A stretch of 64,000 bases of DNA. Source: Telopea speciosissima. Lineage: Eukaryota > Streptophyta > Magnoliopsida > Proteales > Proteaceae. The stretch's first letter is position 1. Each line of letters starts with the position of its first letter. A program made the position numbers and the translations under genes. This document shows, one piece after another, positions 11,940-24,000 of the stretch. The stretch covers positions 9,127,563 through 9,191,562 of the forward strand of contig NC_057922.1 in NCBI RefSeq assembly GCF_018873765.1, in the 5' to 3' direction. Under the pieces are notes generated by a model. It made no database searches and had not been told where the DNA came from. It saw nothing but the letters and a program-made list of their open reading frames with translations.

Positions 11940-12565
11940 AGGGATTTTCTTATTGACATCTCTTGAGGTGTCAAATAATTTATAATTTTACTTTTTTGCT
12001 CATTTTGTATAACATGGTTTTTTTTCAATGATGGTAATATTGTCATTTCACACTCATACTAAAAAAAAATGTGCATAATAATGATACCTTTTGATAATGA
12101 CATAATGATATGTCTCTTTCAATTTATTTTTGAAAACCCTTTTAAACCATTATCTTAAACACATTTTTTTTTTTTTTTGGATGAAAAAGAAAATATATTA
12201 AGAGAGAAATTAGATATAGGAGTTCGTACAACAAGTAGATTCTAAACAGCCCGGCAAGTGGTTAGCCGTAAGAAGAAAATTAGAAAACCAGTTGCTAAAG
12301 TTAACAACAGGATTAATCCTAAACTTAAGATTTTCAGACTTATCAAATATCTTTAGATAGTAATCCAACACCTCAAGCGGCCACAGTGAAAGAGATGGAG
12401 ATGGAAGAAGTCCTGGTAACAACGGGTTGGAACACCAAACTTCTTTCGCTTAAACACTTTTTTTTTTTTGCTAAACATCTTAAACATCTTTGATATCAAA
12501 ATAAAGAGTGATTAAAAGAAAGTTTCAAATACACATATAGAGGTGTCATTGAGACTCTCCTTTTA
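11940..12565. repeat. AT-rich foldback element (family F6) interrupted by a LINE tail
   Basis: The left side has TTATTGACATCTCTTGAGGTG and the right side has, in reverse complement, TCAATGACACCTCTATA. A LINE 3' end at 12164-12448 interrupts it. A related F6 copy lies at 27478-27762. Confidence 0.55.
12164..12448 (-). mobile_element. LINE 3' end insertion, minus strand
   Basis: The insert begins on the plus strand with a long T-run (the poly-A tail of a minus-strand element) and carries a minus-strand frame at 12210-12422 resembling the C-terminal end of plant LINE ORFs. It is bounded by the direct repeat CTTAAACAC at 12154-12162 and 12449-12457, a likely target-site duplication. It is strongly 5'-truncated. 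Confidence 0.7.
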
Positions 12566-14316
12566 AGTGATATGACAAATTTGCTGATTGATTCCTCATC
12601 TTTAAGATTGGCAATGGAATGAGCTAGAGGATCATGGAGATCAGGGACATTCATTTAGGATCAAACGACCTCGTTTATAAATATGATTTGAGAAATTCAA
12701 ATTTATATATTGTGTGTGAGTGGGTATGGTAGTGATGAAAATGCAAATAAAAATACACATCATAAAGATGGAGTGGTTGGTTGGGAAGGCAAGTTATAGC
12801 CATAGTATAAGGAAAAAAGAAGTTTGAATCCATGGATAGCAGCCATGTTTGATGAGAACCTTCATTCTTGCTTCTTTTTTGTTATAGTCTTAAGGAATTG
12901 TTCAAAGTTTTGTTTGCCTTTGTTGACATAAGATTGGCTTTTTTTACTATTTTTTGGGCGATTTTCATCGGAATCACTATCCACGAACCACGATAACCAA
13001 TTAACCATATTGTAGTGGTCGCATGAATGTTCTTTTCTCTTATATGTTCATGTATCTTGACTGATTTGCTGAAGCAAGGAACCTCTCTCTCTCTGGTAAA
13101 TCAAGTGCAGGCTAGGTGGGAAAATAGTATCCATCCATCTATTCTAATTTTCCTATTGTTTCATCCCATTACATGATCTCCACTCACCTTAACAACAAAA
13201 CCGCGATTCCATTTCGACAAAAGATCCACACCCAAGTTCCATAGTTTTGGGTCCGCTATCCTGATCATTATTTTCCTACCCCAAAAATAAAGGAAAGGTT
13301 CATCCCTTTTGCCGGTTTTGGGAGAGAAGGGATTTGAACCCATGACACCATAGTTTGTAGCCACATGCTCTAATCCTATGAGTTGAGGGTAAAAAATAAA
13401 AGGGTTGACGTCCTCTATAGGAAGAACGTGGCCCATGTGCTCGTGGGGGCCAATTAAAACACGCGCATTAACATCATGGGGGTCGGATGATCATTTTGCC
13501 TCCCTTAGTGTTGAGGCATGGGCGGTATACTCATCGGAGAACTTTTCTCCAAATAAAAAATAGACATAAACCTGCCAACCAGTCCCAAGCTAATCCGATT
13601 TTTCTAATGAGTCTTATTTCATATAAATTTACAAAGGCCCTCTATTTTTTTTTTTTAACAAACGCCCTGGTTTGTATCATTGTAAAAGTTTAATGCAAAT
13701 GATATTTTACAAGAAAAATTTCCCTAATGTAAGATTTCAAGAAAAAATCTTGATGCAACCAATATTGATGAAAAATTATTATAATCTTATTGATAATCAT
13801 GTCAAAAGTCAGAACCTGTAAACAAAGTTGAATGGTTTATTTACCCTGTTACCCCTACTCTACAATAAGCCGCATTAACTATTACTATTTGGTTATAAAG
13901 ACTTTTTCTACCCCTACACTCGTGTGACTTGGGGGCATATTGGTAAGGTTACACGGCTCAGTGTAACCAATCGTGGTTACACCGAGCACATCTCTTTTAG
14001 TATAATATATTTTTTCTTTTAGGGTGAGGGTTCTTTGAGCAAGTGGCACCAAGGAGTGCATTAATGAGATGCAACAAAATAATATCTTACATAGAAGGGC
14101 AGCAATGTCATTTCATGTGAGGAGGAGAGAGAGAGACACATAAATACTAGTGTATCCTATTCCAAGTTCCAACAATTCAAAGAACCTTTTTCCTTTCTTT
14201 AAATAATGGTTAAATTTTCTTACAAAAAAAAAGAGGTTAAATTTTGTCATTTTGTATATATAGTAAAAAAATGTGCAAGACAATAATAGTTTTAAAAATA
14301 ATAAAATAAAGGAAAG
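12566..14316. other. Intergenic stretch without a recognised gene
   Basis: The DNA is AT-rich with T-runs. A minus-strand tRNA-like scrap lies at 13317-13393, with a B-box-like GGGTTCAAATCCC but no closable cloverleaf. A degenerate F1-like phrase with GTCATTTCATG lies at 14107-14117. The open frames at 13161-13436 and 13487-13693 show no family resemblance. Confidence 0.6.
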
Positions 14317-14485
14317 TAGTTTTTTATCCGGGAGTGAAGCCTACACCAGCACTCCCATGTGTCTATCTCTCTAGTCTCTCCTCTTCAAAACAAGGGGCAT
14401 AAGTGTCATTTCATATGGGAGGAGAGAAATAGACTCACTGGGAGTGCTGATGTAGGCCGCACTCTCATACATAGTTCTTTTGCCC
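14317..14485. repeat. Foldback MITE-like element, family F1 (copy 2)
   Basis: The left arm GGGAGTGAAGCCTAC pairs with the right arm GTAGGCCGCACTCTC. The core at 14405-14419 is GTCATTTCATATGGG. Confidence 0.8.
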
Positions 14486-14553
14486 TAATATAAATTAGAG
14501 AGAAGGTTAGGCATGTCGCCAACTTTCAATAGACTAGCGATATGAACCAATGT

Positions 14554-14702
14554 GCTCACTGCCTATGCTAGCACTCTCATGCATCTATCTCTCTCCTCTT
14601 CAAAACAATGGGGCATAAGTGTCTTTTCATATGGGGAGGAGAGAGATAGACTCACTAGGAGTGCTGGCGTAGGCTACACTCCTGGACAAAGTTTTTTTTC
14701 CT
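14554..14702. repeat. Foldback MITE-like element, family F1 (copy 3)
   Basis: The left arm (CTATGCTAGCACTCTCATG) is partly worn; the right arm AGGAGTGCTGGCGTAGG is well kept. It contains GTCTTTTCATATGGGG. Confidence 0.75.
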
Positions 14703-14897
14703 TAATATAAATTGGAGAGACTGAGGGAGGGTTAAACATGACGCTAACTTTTTGTAAACTAGCGGCACATACCAATCAGAGGGCTGAACACAGGAGGATG
14801 GAGAGATCTTTTCTAAACAGGAAGGAAAGAGAATGACACTGGCAGCGTGCTCAATTTCTTTTTGTTCTATAAATTATTCTTAAAATATTTATTGAAA

Positions 14898-15062
14898 AGT
14901 AGTTTTTTGCCCATGAGTGTGACTTACACCTGCACTCCCATGAGTCTATCTCTTTCATTCTCAAAACAAGGGTCACAAATGTGTCTTTTCATATGGGAAG
15001 AGAAGGATAGACTCATGGGAGTGCTGGCTTAGGCCACACTCCCGGACAGAGAACTTTCTCCC
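14898..15062. repeat. Foldback MITE-like element, family F1 (copy 4)
   Basis: The left arm GACTTACACCTGCACTCCC pairs with the right arm GGGAGTGCTGGCTTAGG. It is the third copy within about 750 bp, so the family is locally clustered. Confidence 0.8.
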
Positions 15063-16299
15063 ACATTTATTTTAATAATATTTTTTTATAAACAATGAGG
15101 CAATGTGTCACACTATGATTGGCTGAGGACGTCATTATGTCACGTCCAATGTCCACTTACAGTATACGGAGTCCTTTTTACATGGTTTCCATCAGAGATC
15201 ACATGTGAAGAGGGTGTACGAAATAGAGAAAAGAAATAAAGCTGCCTGACCTCATTACTCCTCTTCTGACCCTTCTCCTCCCGGACTGGGGACCAAAACT
15301 ATCCGTCTCTTCATAAACCTTATTCGGTGGGCCCCACATCAATTTTCTGAAAAAAAAAAAAAAAAAAACATAAATAAGCATGCAGACTATACACAAAATT
15401 AAAATTTAGTAAAAATTAAGAAGTTTTATTGTAAATTAATAAAAAATTAGAGCTGAAGAGCAGAGAAGAAGAAACCAGAGACGCTACCCTTTCCTTCCTT
15501 TTACGTCTGCCGGAATATTTCTGGGCAGCCCCCTATGCCTGCCCCAACCCCGACAGTCAATAAAACCCCATTCAAAATAATTATTATTCTGCCCCCACCT
15601 CTCTCAACTAACGATCGCCGTCAGATGCCGTCTCTTTCACAGCATTTTGCATGCATTAATCCGCCGGCAGACGTTACTGGTTAAAGCTGAACCTTGGGTC
15701 AACTGAGAGTGAAATTACCAGAATAGCCCCAACAGACATCATATATGTATGCGCTTTTCAAAGGTTTCGTCGAAAGTTCCCAAACCAGATTGATTGGACC
15801 AATAATGTCTTCTTAATTTACCTAAAATTATTATCCATAATAAGTTTCCAGAATTGTTAAAGTGAATCGGGGGTATATATGGTAATTCGAATATGAAACA
15901 GATTCCTGACACAGGCATAGAATCTCGTCAGTCTTTTCCAGTTTCTGGTTGTACACGTGGCTGGAATTGACTGGAGGACACTTCAATCATTATTGTTGCC
16001 CAAAAGTGGGTCCTGATTCTGATGTGTGCCAACGTGAAGGAACTCGGAAATACAAACACCCAGAACCCCACCGGAGTAGGGTCGGACCTGAACCGGAGTT
16101 AACACTGAACATTTGACACTGACCCACCGGAATAGTCTTCCAACCAAAGAACGCCACGTGGGAGCCAGGCCGGTTGGATCGAGGAGAATTGGAAAATGGT
16201 CAGTACAGTGGCAATATGGTGATTATGTTAAAAAGCAATGGTGAAATGTGAAGAGGTGGTGAATATTTTCCCTATTATTTATCTTTTTGCGCGTGGACA
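15063..16299. other. Intergenic region upstream of the ARF gene
   Basis: No gene or repeat was recognised. A long A-run lies near 15349-15368. The last few hundred bases may include ARF promoter elements, but none was identified by motif. Confidence 0.5.
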
Positions 16300-18017
16300 G
16301 GGAGCTTGTAGGGGTTTCAGGGTCCAGGGCACGCTTTGGATCGGTGTTTTTATTTCTCATCTTCACTTCAGAGAGAGAGATAGAGCGAGAGGATGCGCAG
16401 TGCGCACACATCGGTCGAGCTCGAGAGAACGAAAGAGAAAACCTAGATAAGAAAAAAAAAGAAGCGAGCGGTAGAGGGAGAGAGAGGGGTAAAATTAAAA
16501 GAGCCTCGGTTTGCGTGGAAATCTGAACTGAAAAAGAGGCAGCAGTTGCAGCGACAGCAGACAAGCGCTTTTGCTGCAAACTTTCCGATCATCGCCTGAA
16601 CATCGATGACCTTTGATCTCATTGGATCGAATCGATTCTCTGTGGAACACAAAGTAACTTCTTCGTGAACCGTACTAAATTTCAGATTTTTGAGGCGATC
16701 GAGCTTGTTTTTGTTCTAGATTCGACAAATTCGGAACGCCGTGTCGATCGAGCTTGTTTTGGACAGAATTGGCGGATTTTTGAGCTTGTTGAGTAGAATC
16801 AACGAGTCTCCAGCATATTCCAGCAGATCCTGACACGTTTCCTGCGGACCTGTGGTTCCTATACGTGGAAAAATAGGTAAGAAATTACGGCTTCAATAGT
16901 ATCTATTAATCTCCTTCCTTTCATTTTCGCTGCGACTTCGAGGGGATGGTGGACTTGGAGTCTTGGTTGATGACTTTCCTTAAATCTTTCTTCCTTGTTT
17001 GGTTCTCTTCGTCTCGTCTCGTCTCGTTCCACCTGTCCTTACTCCTTACTGTTCGGTATCGTATTAATTGTGCACTCTCTCTTTCTCTTTGTGAAATACC
17101 TGCTGGGCTCTACAGCAAAGCTGGCGGCGGAGAAGAAACGCTAGACGGATCAAGCATCTTACTTCGTTGGTTCATTCCAAGTTAGACAGAATTTTGGTTC
17201 TTGCATAGCCTCTTGTATTTATTGTTTCTGTGCCTCCCTATTTGTCGGTTTTTTTTTATTTATTATCAATAATCTAGTAAATTGTCGCGAGTTCAGAATA
17301 TTTGGAGTCTGAAAAGCTTGTGTCTGCATCATATGATCGGATTCCGTTCCTCCCCCCCACCCCTTTTTAAGTTCTGATTCCACTCCCTTTTTTCTGGCAG
17401 AAGCTTAACGGTGTTCAAGCTAAAGGATTGGAAGTTCTAGCAGATCTGGTTCTTGAAGCATCAGTTTAATTTTCACTTGATCGGAGTTGAAGATCTAACA
17501 GCTTTGTGCATTTAATGCCGGAGTTTAAAGGATTTCTCTGGGGTTAAAGCGTAACAGACTGACACGAAGTCATTTGTACTGTTTAATGAGCGATTTCAGC
17601 CACACCTGATTTAAATAAGGCTCCCCCATTCGTCTTTAAGCATCTCCAAAACCAGTTATTTTGAGATTGCAATAATATCGAACTTCACGCTTTATTACGG
17701 TTTGATTAAAGAGGCCCAGGGGTTGGAGGGTAAACATCTGGAGAGATGTGGGCCTTCTGAGCATCGAACCTGTATGGTTGGTGAGAAGATTAAAGCTCGC
17801 GGTCAAATTCCATTCAACAAAAGTTTCTCCATGTGGTATGTATGTGTGAAAAATTCTCTCCCAATACAGGAATGGGGTAGTTGGAGAGATTGATGTGGCG
17901 ATTTGGTTCGGAGACCTTCTGTACTGTCGGATTGAACAGGATCACCTATTTCGTGTCTGTTTTTCTGGGAGACTGTTGTAGATCGGCTGCTTGTGAGGAT
18001 CTTCTATTGGGGTTTTC
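16300..18017 (+). promoter_or_regulatory. Promoter and 5' leader of the ARF gene, with a leader intron
   Basis: AT-rich TTATTTATC near 16275 may act as a TATA region. It is followed by GA-rich leader sequence from about 16367. A good donor (AATAG|GTAAG) ends a leader exon at 16876, and GGCAG|AAGC at 17400 is a good acceptor, so a 5'-UTR intron 16877-17400 is likely. The second leader exon (17401-18017) carries several upstream ATGs, described separately. The transcription start is inferred. Confidence 0.55.
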
Positions 18018-18036
18018 ATGGCAATGGCTTCATTAA
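17702..18036 (+). promoter_or_regulatory. Two abutting upstream ORFs, the second overlapping the ARF start codon
   Basis: An open frame (17702-17893, no ATG at its first codon) ends in TGA. That stop overlaps the ATG of a second frame (17893-18036, 47 codons) as TGATG. The second frame runs past the ARF start at 18018 in another frame and stops 16 bases beyond it. Shorter upstream ORFs begin near 17517 and 17587. Translational control by upstream ORFs is established for some plant ARFs (ETTIN, MONOPTEROS). Here it is inferred and depends on this stretch being in the mRNA. Confidence 0.5.
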
Positions 18037-21000
18037 ATCATTCCTCCGGAAGACTCCACTCAGGTCAGCCTTTTGTTTTCAATCAAAATATTGTTTATTC
18101 GCCTAGGGTCTCTGGTTTGTAAGATGAGAAGTCCGGGAGCTGAAAAATTAAAATTCTGTTGGATATATGAATCGGTCGCAGTAACTTTAGTTTCTGTTCA
18201 TGGGGGGAAGATAAATTGCTTTAATACCCTCAGAAGGGTATACAGTGATTACTTGTGACCATGAGGGAACGGAAATTATTTTTCTTCTTTTGTTTTAATT
18301 TTGTTCTTTGATTTTGCTTTAAGTTCTATTTTCATCCTTTACACTGGGTTTTAGCAATGTAGGTAACAAAATGCTTTATTTATTTACTTAAAGGGAGAGG
18401 GTTCTCGATGTTGGTGGCTCAGGAGCCCACCAATCAGGGGGCGGACAATGGTCCGTTATTACAGATCAGGGAGGAGAGCGATTGTATCACGAGAGAGAGA
18501 GAGAGAGATCCCTTAAATTAACTACATTAACTAGAATTTGCTTCTCTTTTCTATTTTTATTTTTGCTTGAGATTGCATATTAGAGTTGAGATGGATGAGT
18601 CTAAAAACTAGGAAGAATAAAGTAAGGAATGATCATATTAGAGCTGGATTTTTAGTAGCTCCGATTAATGATAAACTTAGAGCGAGTCGTTTGAGGTGGT
18701 ATGGCCATGTTCAACGGAGGCCTTCAGGTGCCCCAGTCTGGAAGAGTGACATGATCTTGATTGAGGGAACCAAAAAAACCAGGGGCAGGCCTAAGATAAC
18801 CTTAGGAGAAGTGGTGGAAGAAAGACATGCTTAGCTTAGGCCTTGTTCGTAGTATGACCTCAAATAGAGCTGTTTGGAGATCAAAGATCCATGCGGTCGA
18901 CCCCATTTAGTTGGACTTTGATGATGTGACGTTGTTTTTTAGTATTACACTCCACTTCGAGACCTTGAGCAGGATGTTGGACAATTAAGAAGCGGTTCAT
19001 AGCTAAGAAGGGTCGATGCCCTAGAGTTTGTGTTGATGTTGTATGCCCCCTCCCCCCCTACTTCCTTTTTTTACTCTATTGTCTCTTCTAGGACCCATGT
19101 AGCAAACCCCATAAATAGGGATAAGGCTAGGATGTTGTTGTTGTTGTTGTCTTGAGATTGCATATTCTTGAAAAACCCACAATTCTTAAAATATAATGCC
19201 CTGTACTAGTATGAAGCATATGGTGCTCAAACATGATTTCTGTATTTCAATGCCTTTTTTTACTCTCTCTCTCTCTAATTTATCTTTTGGTTGTGTGTTT
19301 TTATAGGGGCCTCTGGTGATACTTTGTACAAGGAACTCTGGCATGCCTGTGCTGGTCCTTTGGTCACCGTTCCGCGTGAAGGGGAGCGAGTTTACTATTT
19401 CCCCCAAGGACATATGGAACAGGTGGCTTGAACTTCATTCTCTAGTGTTAAAAAAATAAAAATAAGAAAAGGAAAGAAGGGCTTGGGAATTTCATTTGGG
19501 TTCAATCTGCAACCATTACCTCCCTTTATTAGAATGAACTAGTCAATATGATTCTAAAAGCAAACTCCTTAATGAAATCGGAAAGCAACCTGGTTGGACT
19601 GTGATTATTATGTCATAATTCATGATTGCAAAAACCCTTATCATGTCATCTTTTATGTCCAGAGGAAAGCGCTTTTAATATTTTTGCCTTTATTTTCCTA
19701 AACTCTACCTCTTAATCTCAATTTTGTATCTGGTCCATGAAGTAGTTAAAAAATGGATATTCAATTGAACTTTGCGATATAAAAGTTTTCTGCTTTCCAG
19801 GTTTTACTCATGTAATATTTAACGATGTCTCAGCTCAGTTGAAAACATGTTATGCCTCTCTTGTATAGTTGCATTAGGGAGGGATGCACTGATTGCACAT
19901 TGTTCTTATTTATTTTGTTTGCCTCTGTTTTATCTGATATAGCTTGAGGCATCAACACATCAAAGTCTGGACCAGAAGATGCCATCTTTCAACCTTCCTT
20001 CTAAAATTCTTTGCAAAGTTGTTCATGTGCAGCTCAGGGTGAGCAATTCCAGATCATTTTCTTGATTCTCACAAGAATAAGGGTGGTTTTCTTTTTCACT
20101 GCACTCAGGCTCTTTCTTTGGAAGTGTAGGCAGAACCAGAAACTGATGAAGTTTATGCACAGATCACTCTGCTCCCTGAACTAGATGTGAGTTTTCCTAG
20201 TATCCCTTTAATGTGAATGCTAGTATTCTGTGTATTAAGGACTTGGATTTGAGGTGACTTACAAGGCAGCCTCTTGGGCCTTGGTGCAATGGTAAAGGTT
20301 GCGCCATTGTGACCAAGTGTTCTTGGGTTCGAGTCTGGAAACAGCCTCTTTGTGAGAGCAAGGGTAAGGCTGCGTACATTATGACCCTCCTCCAGACCCC
20401 GCAGTGGTGGGAGTCTTGTGCACTGGGTACGCCCTTTTTTTACAAGTTAGCCTCTCTTTCCTCCCGAACCCCAGTCTCCTATCTCTTTTCTGCTCTTTTT
20501 TTTAAGAGAAGAGATATTACCTGTATCCTGGTGCATTGACACCCATATCTATGTTTATATCTTAGATGCCATGTTCTTGGTACATCACTAGTACTGAAAT
20601 TTTGGTTTGAACGTCTACCTGTTAATGCGTTTGTTTAGGAGAATCTAACTGTAATTGATGGTGTTCTGTTTTATGTTTTCTTTTGTTATTCTCCTCCTAC
20701 ATTGAGGGTAGCAAAGTGAGGTTACCAGTCCTGATCCTCCACTTCCAGAACCTCCAATGTATACAGTTCATTCATTTTGCAAGACGCTTACTGCTTCTGA
20801 CACAAGCACCCATGGGGGATTCTCTGTTCTTAGAAGGCATGCTGATGATTGCCTGCCACCATTGGTGAGCTTTCAATTAAAATTAGCTTTATTTTGGATT
20901 GTTCAGTGTGTGTCATTCCATTCTTACCCCTCTTGTGCTCTTCACTGTTCAGGATATGTCCCAGCATCCACCTTGGCAAGAATTGGTTGCCACAGATCTG

Positions 21001-24000
21001 CATGGAAATGAATGGCATTTTCGTCACATTTTCCGAGGTTAGTTTCTTTTGACTGAGGAACTTTTTCATTGAAGATCAGGTTATGATGTATAAAGGCAAT
21101 TGCTTTCAGGGCAACCTCGGCGTCACTTACTCACAACTGGGTGGAGTGTCTTTGTCAGTTCCAAAAGACTGGTAGCTGGCGATGCATTTATATTCCTTAG
21201 GTAAGTTGCGTCTTGCATCAAGTATTTGATTGAGCACTTTTAGTTTGTTTATGTTTATTTGACATAACTGCTGCATTTTAACATTTAACAGAGGTGAAAA
21301 TGGAGAGCTGCGTGTTGGAGTAAGGAGACTCATGAGGCAGCTGAATAATATGCCATCATCTGTTATTTCCAGTCACAGCATGCATCTGGGGGTGCTTGCT
21401 ACGGCATCTCATGCCATAGCAACTGGAACCCTCTTCTCTGTTTTCTATAAACCAAGGTTTGATAGCTCTTCTCGTTAACCTCTTTCCTCTATTCATCAAA
21501 GTTGAAAGTTGTATGTCTTTATCGTTATTATGATTTTTATTTCTTTTGTCCATTTCTTTCCTCATTGATGTTCAGAAACTTGTAGTAACTGAGAAGTTGA
21601 ATTTTAAGTACTGATTTCGAGTCTCATGAGTCAGTAAGAAACTCCCTGATTTTGAAGAAGTTTAGTTGGCTCTTCAATGTCCTGTATTATGACATCACTG
21701 GCTTTGTCTTGATGACAAGCCTTCAATTCCTCAGGAGAAACTTTATTTCTTGTTGATAACCCCATATTATAATGACGAGCCTGCAGTTTCTCATTAGAAA
21801 CTTATATTTTGTTGAAAATTTCATTTTTCTCATCAGACAGTTTTTCTGAAATAGTCTGGTCCTTTCATGAGATTTTCTGTTTATAATATGTGAATTAAGA
21901 TACAATTTTTTGAATTAGTGGGCCGCTCTAATTTCTCGATTTCTCCAAGGCATTCTTGATGACATACTAATTGAAATAACAAATTTCTTAGTCTATGACT
22001 TGCTCAGATTTGTGAATATTGATAGTTGGAGGAATGTGAAACTAGCAAACTGCCATCAAGTTGTATTAGGTCCTTTTGATTTTCCAACCATTTGTTTAAT
22101 CGTCCTAATTTCTAGTTACTGTTGTTAATTGGCAAAAAAATAAGCATTTGCTGATTCTGCCCTATTTCACTTCAGGACTAGCCGCTCGGAGTTTATCGTT
22201 AGTGTTAACAAGTACCTTGAAGCACGGAATCACAAGTTATCTGTTGGGATGAGGTTTAAAATGAGATTTGAGGGTGAGGAAGCTCCTGAAAGAAGGTATA
22301 TTGTGTGATTGGCTAATTATTTTGATATGCCTTGGAAGTTCTGGAAGATATCTACTGACAAGCTTGCTTGCTTTTATAATTATACAGGTACAGTGGTACT
22401 ATTGTTGGTGTTGGAGAGGCTGCAGCTTCACGGTGGGCAGATTCTGAGTGGCGATCGTTGAAGGTATGGTCTGCTGGAGATTTTGCTTGGTATTGACCTG
22501 GAGATTTTACTTGGTACTGACCTGTGCAAATTAATTCAAGGACACGAAGACTTCCAAGTCTTTTTCTGTATATAAAATGTTGTTATAAGTAGCCTTCTAT
22601 GGGCCTTTAAGATCCCCTTAGACTGTAGGATGTGAAGGATTTGGTCACACAACCTTTGATTTTGCAATGTTCTCATTGCTGTTTCAGTTTTTAATGTGGC
22701 TTTAAGCCCCAACTGGAGAGTTGACCTCCAGGGATCTTTGTCATGAAAATCCAAGCACATTAAGAGCTTGGGAAAGGGTGCCCAGGACTAACTTGAAACT
22801 GTTCAAACACCGAAGGCTTTGGTGTAGGTCACCTCAATTTTCTTGTTTGTGTTGAGGTGATGAATTGAATTCTGAGCCTCTATTCTGAAACCATTGGTGT
22901 CTTGGCATCTTTTCCTTTTTCCTTCTTCTATGTTCTTATTCGAGATACTTTATTTGTCTTGGAACTCTGACTGATATCATATTGGTGTCTAGGTTCAATG
23001 GGACGAACCATCATCAATTCCACGGCCAGATAGAGTTTCACCATGGGAATTGGAGCCACTGGTGGCAGCTGCTCCTTCAAACTCCCAACCAGTGCATAGG
23101 AACAAACGTGCACGGCCTCCAGTTTTACCTTCACCAACTCCAGACATTTCAGTATTTGGTGTGGATTTTAGTTCCTGGTACCTTGTCAGTGCTTTCTTTC
23201 CTTTTCATGTTGATACTAATAAGAAAGCAATCTTTCTTTATCCAATCAGGTATGTGGAAACCCAATGTTGAGCATCCCTCGACTTTCTCATATTCCGGAT
23301 TACAAAATGGGCGTGACCAGTATCCATCTCCCAATTCTGCCTCCCACGTTTCCTCAGTTACGAAGGCAGACTCTCTTGGATTCAGTGGAATTAATTCTCA
23401 AGCTGCAGTTTCCAGCAATCCGATGTACTGGCCTAACCGTGCAGAAACTCCAAGTGAGTCTTTAACTGCAATTGCTAATAGAGAATCTGGAGAAAAGCGA
23501 CCAGAAAGTAGTAGTGGTTACCGGCTGTTTGGGATCCAGTTAGTTGGCAACCCCACTTTGGAGGAGACTTCACCGGTGGTAACTTTGTATGGTGGAGTGG
23601 CAGAGGATCGAGCAGCTCCATCCCTGGATGCAGACTCTGATCAGCAATCTCAGCCATCAAATATCAATCGTTCTGATATACCTGCAGTGAGCAGTGAACC
23701 TGAGAAATCATGCTTGAGAACTCCCCAAGAAACACAAAGCAGGCAAACTCGGAGTTGTACCAAGGTAGGTTAACCATGCACCCATTTTCTAATTCAACAG
23801 TATTCTAGGCACTTTCTCAAAGAAAAGTTTGGTTGTGACTGGACTATGAATTGGAAGACATAACAATGAGTTAATGACAAGACAAAGTATTAGCTTTTTG
23901 ATGGATTTTAAATCTTCATTTTGCCATGTAGTCTATTCTGTTAGTGTTGGAACTTGACATGTGAGCAGGGATCCTGGGCCTTATATGTCCACAATTTTGG

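Noticed and set aside
13317-13393. tRNA-like sequence on the minus strand with GGGTTCAAATCCC
   Set aside because: The B-box and a loose A-box are present, but I could not close an acceptor stem or an anticodon arm. It is probably a chance match or an organelle or SINE scrap.
16223-16652. Overlapping open frames of 70-118 codons on both strands
   Set aside because: They lie in the low-complexity GAGA-rich leader of the ARF gene and are explained by base composition.
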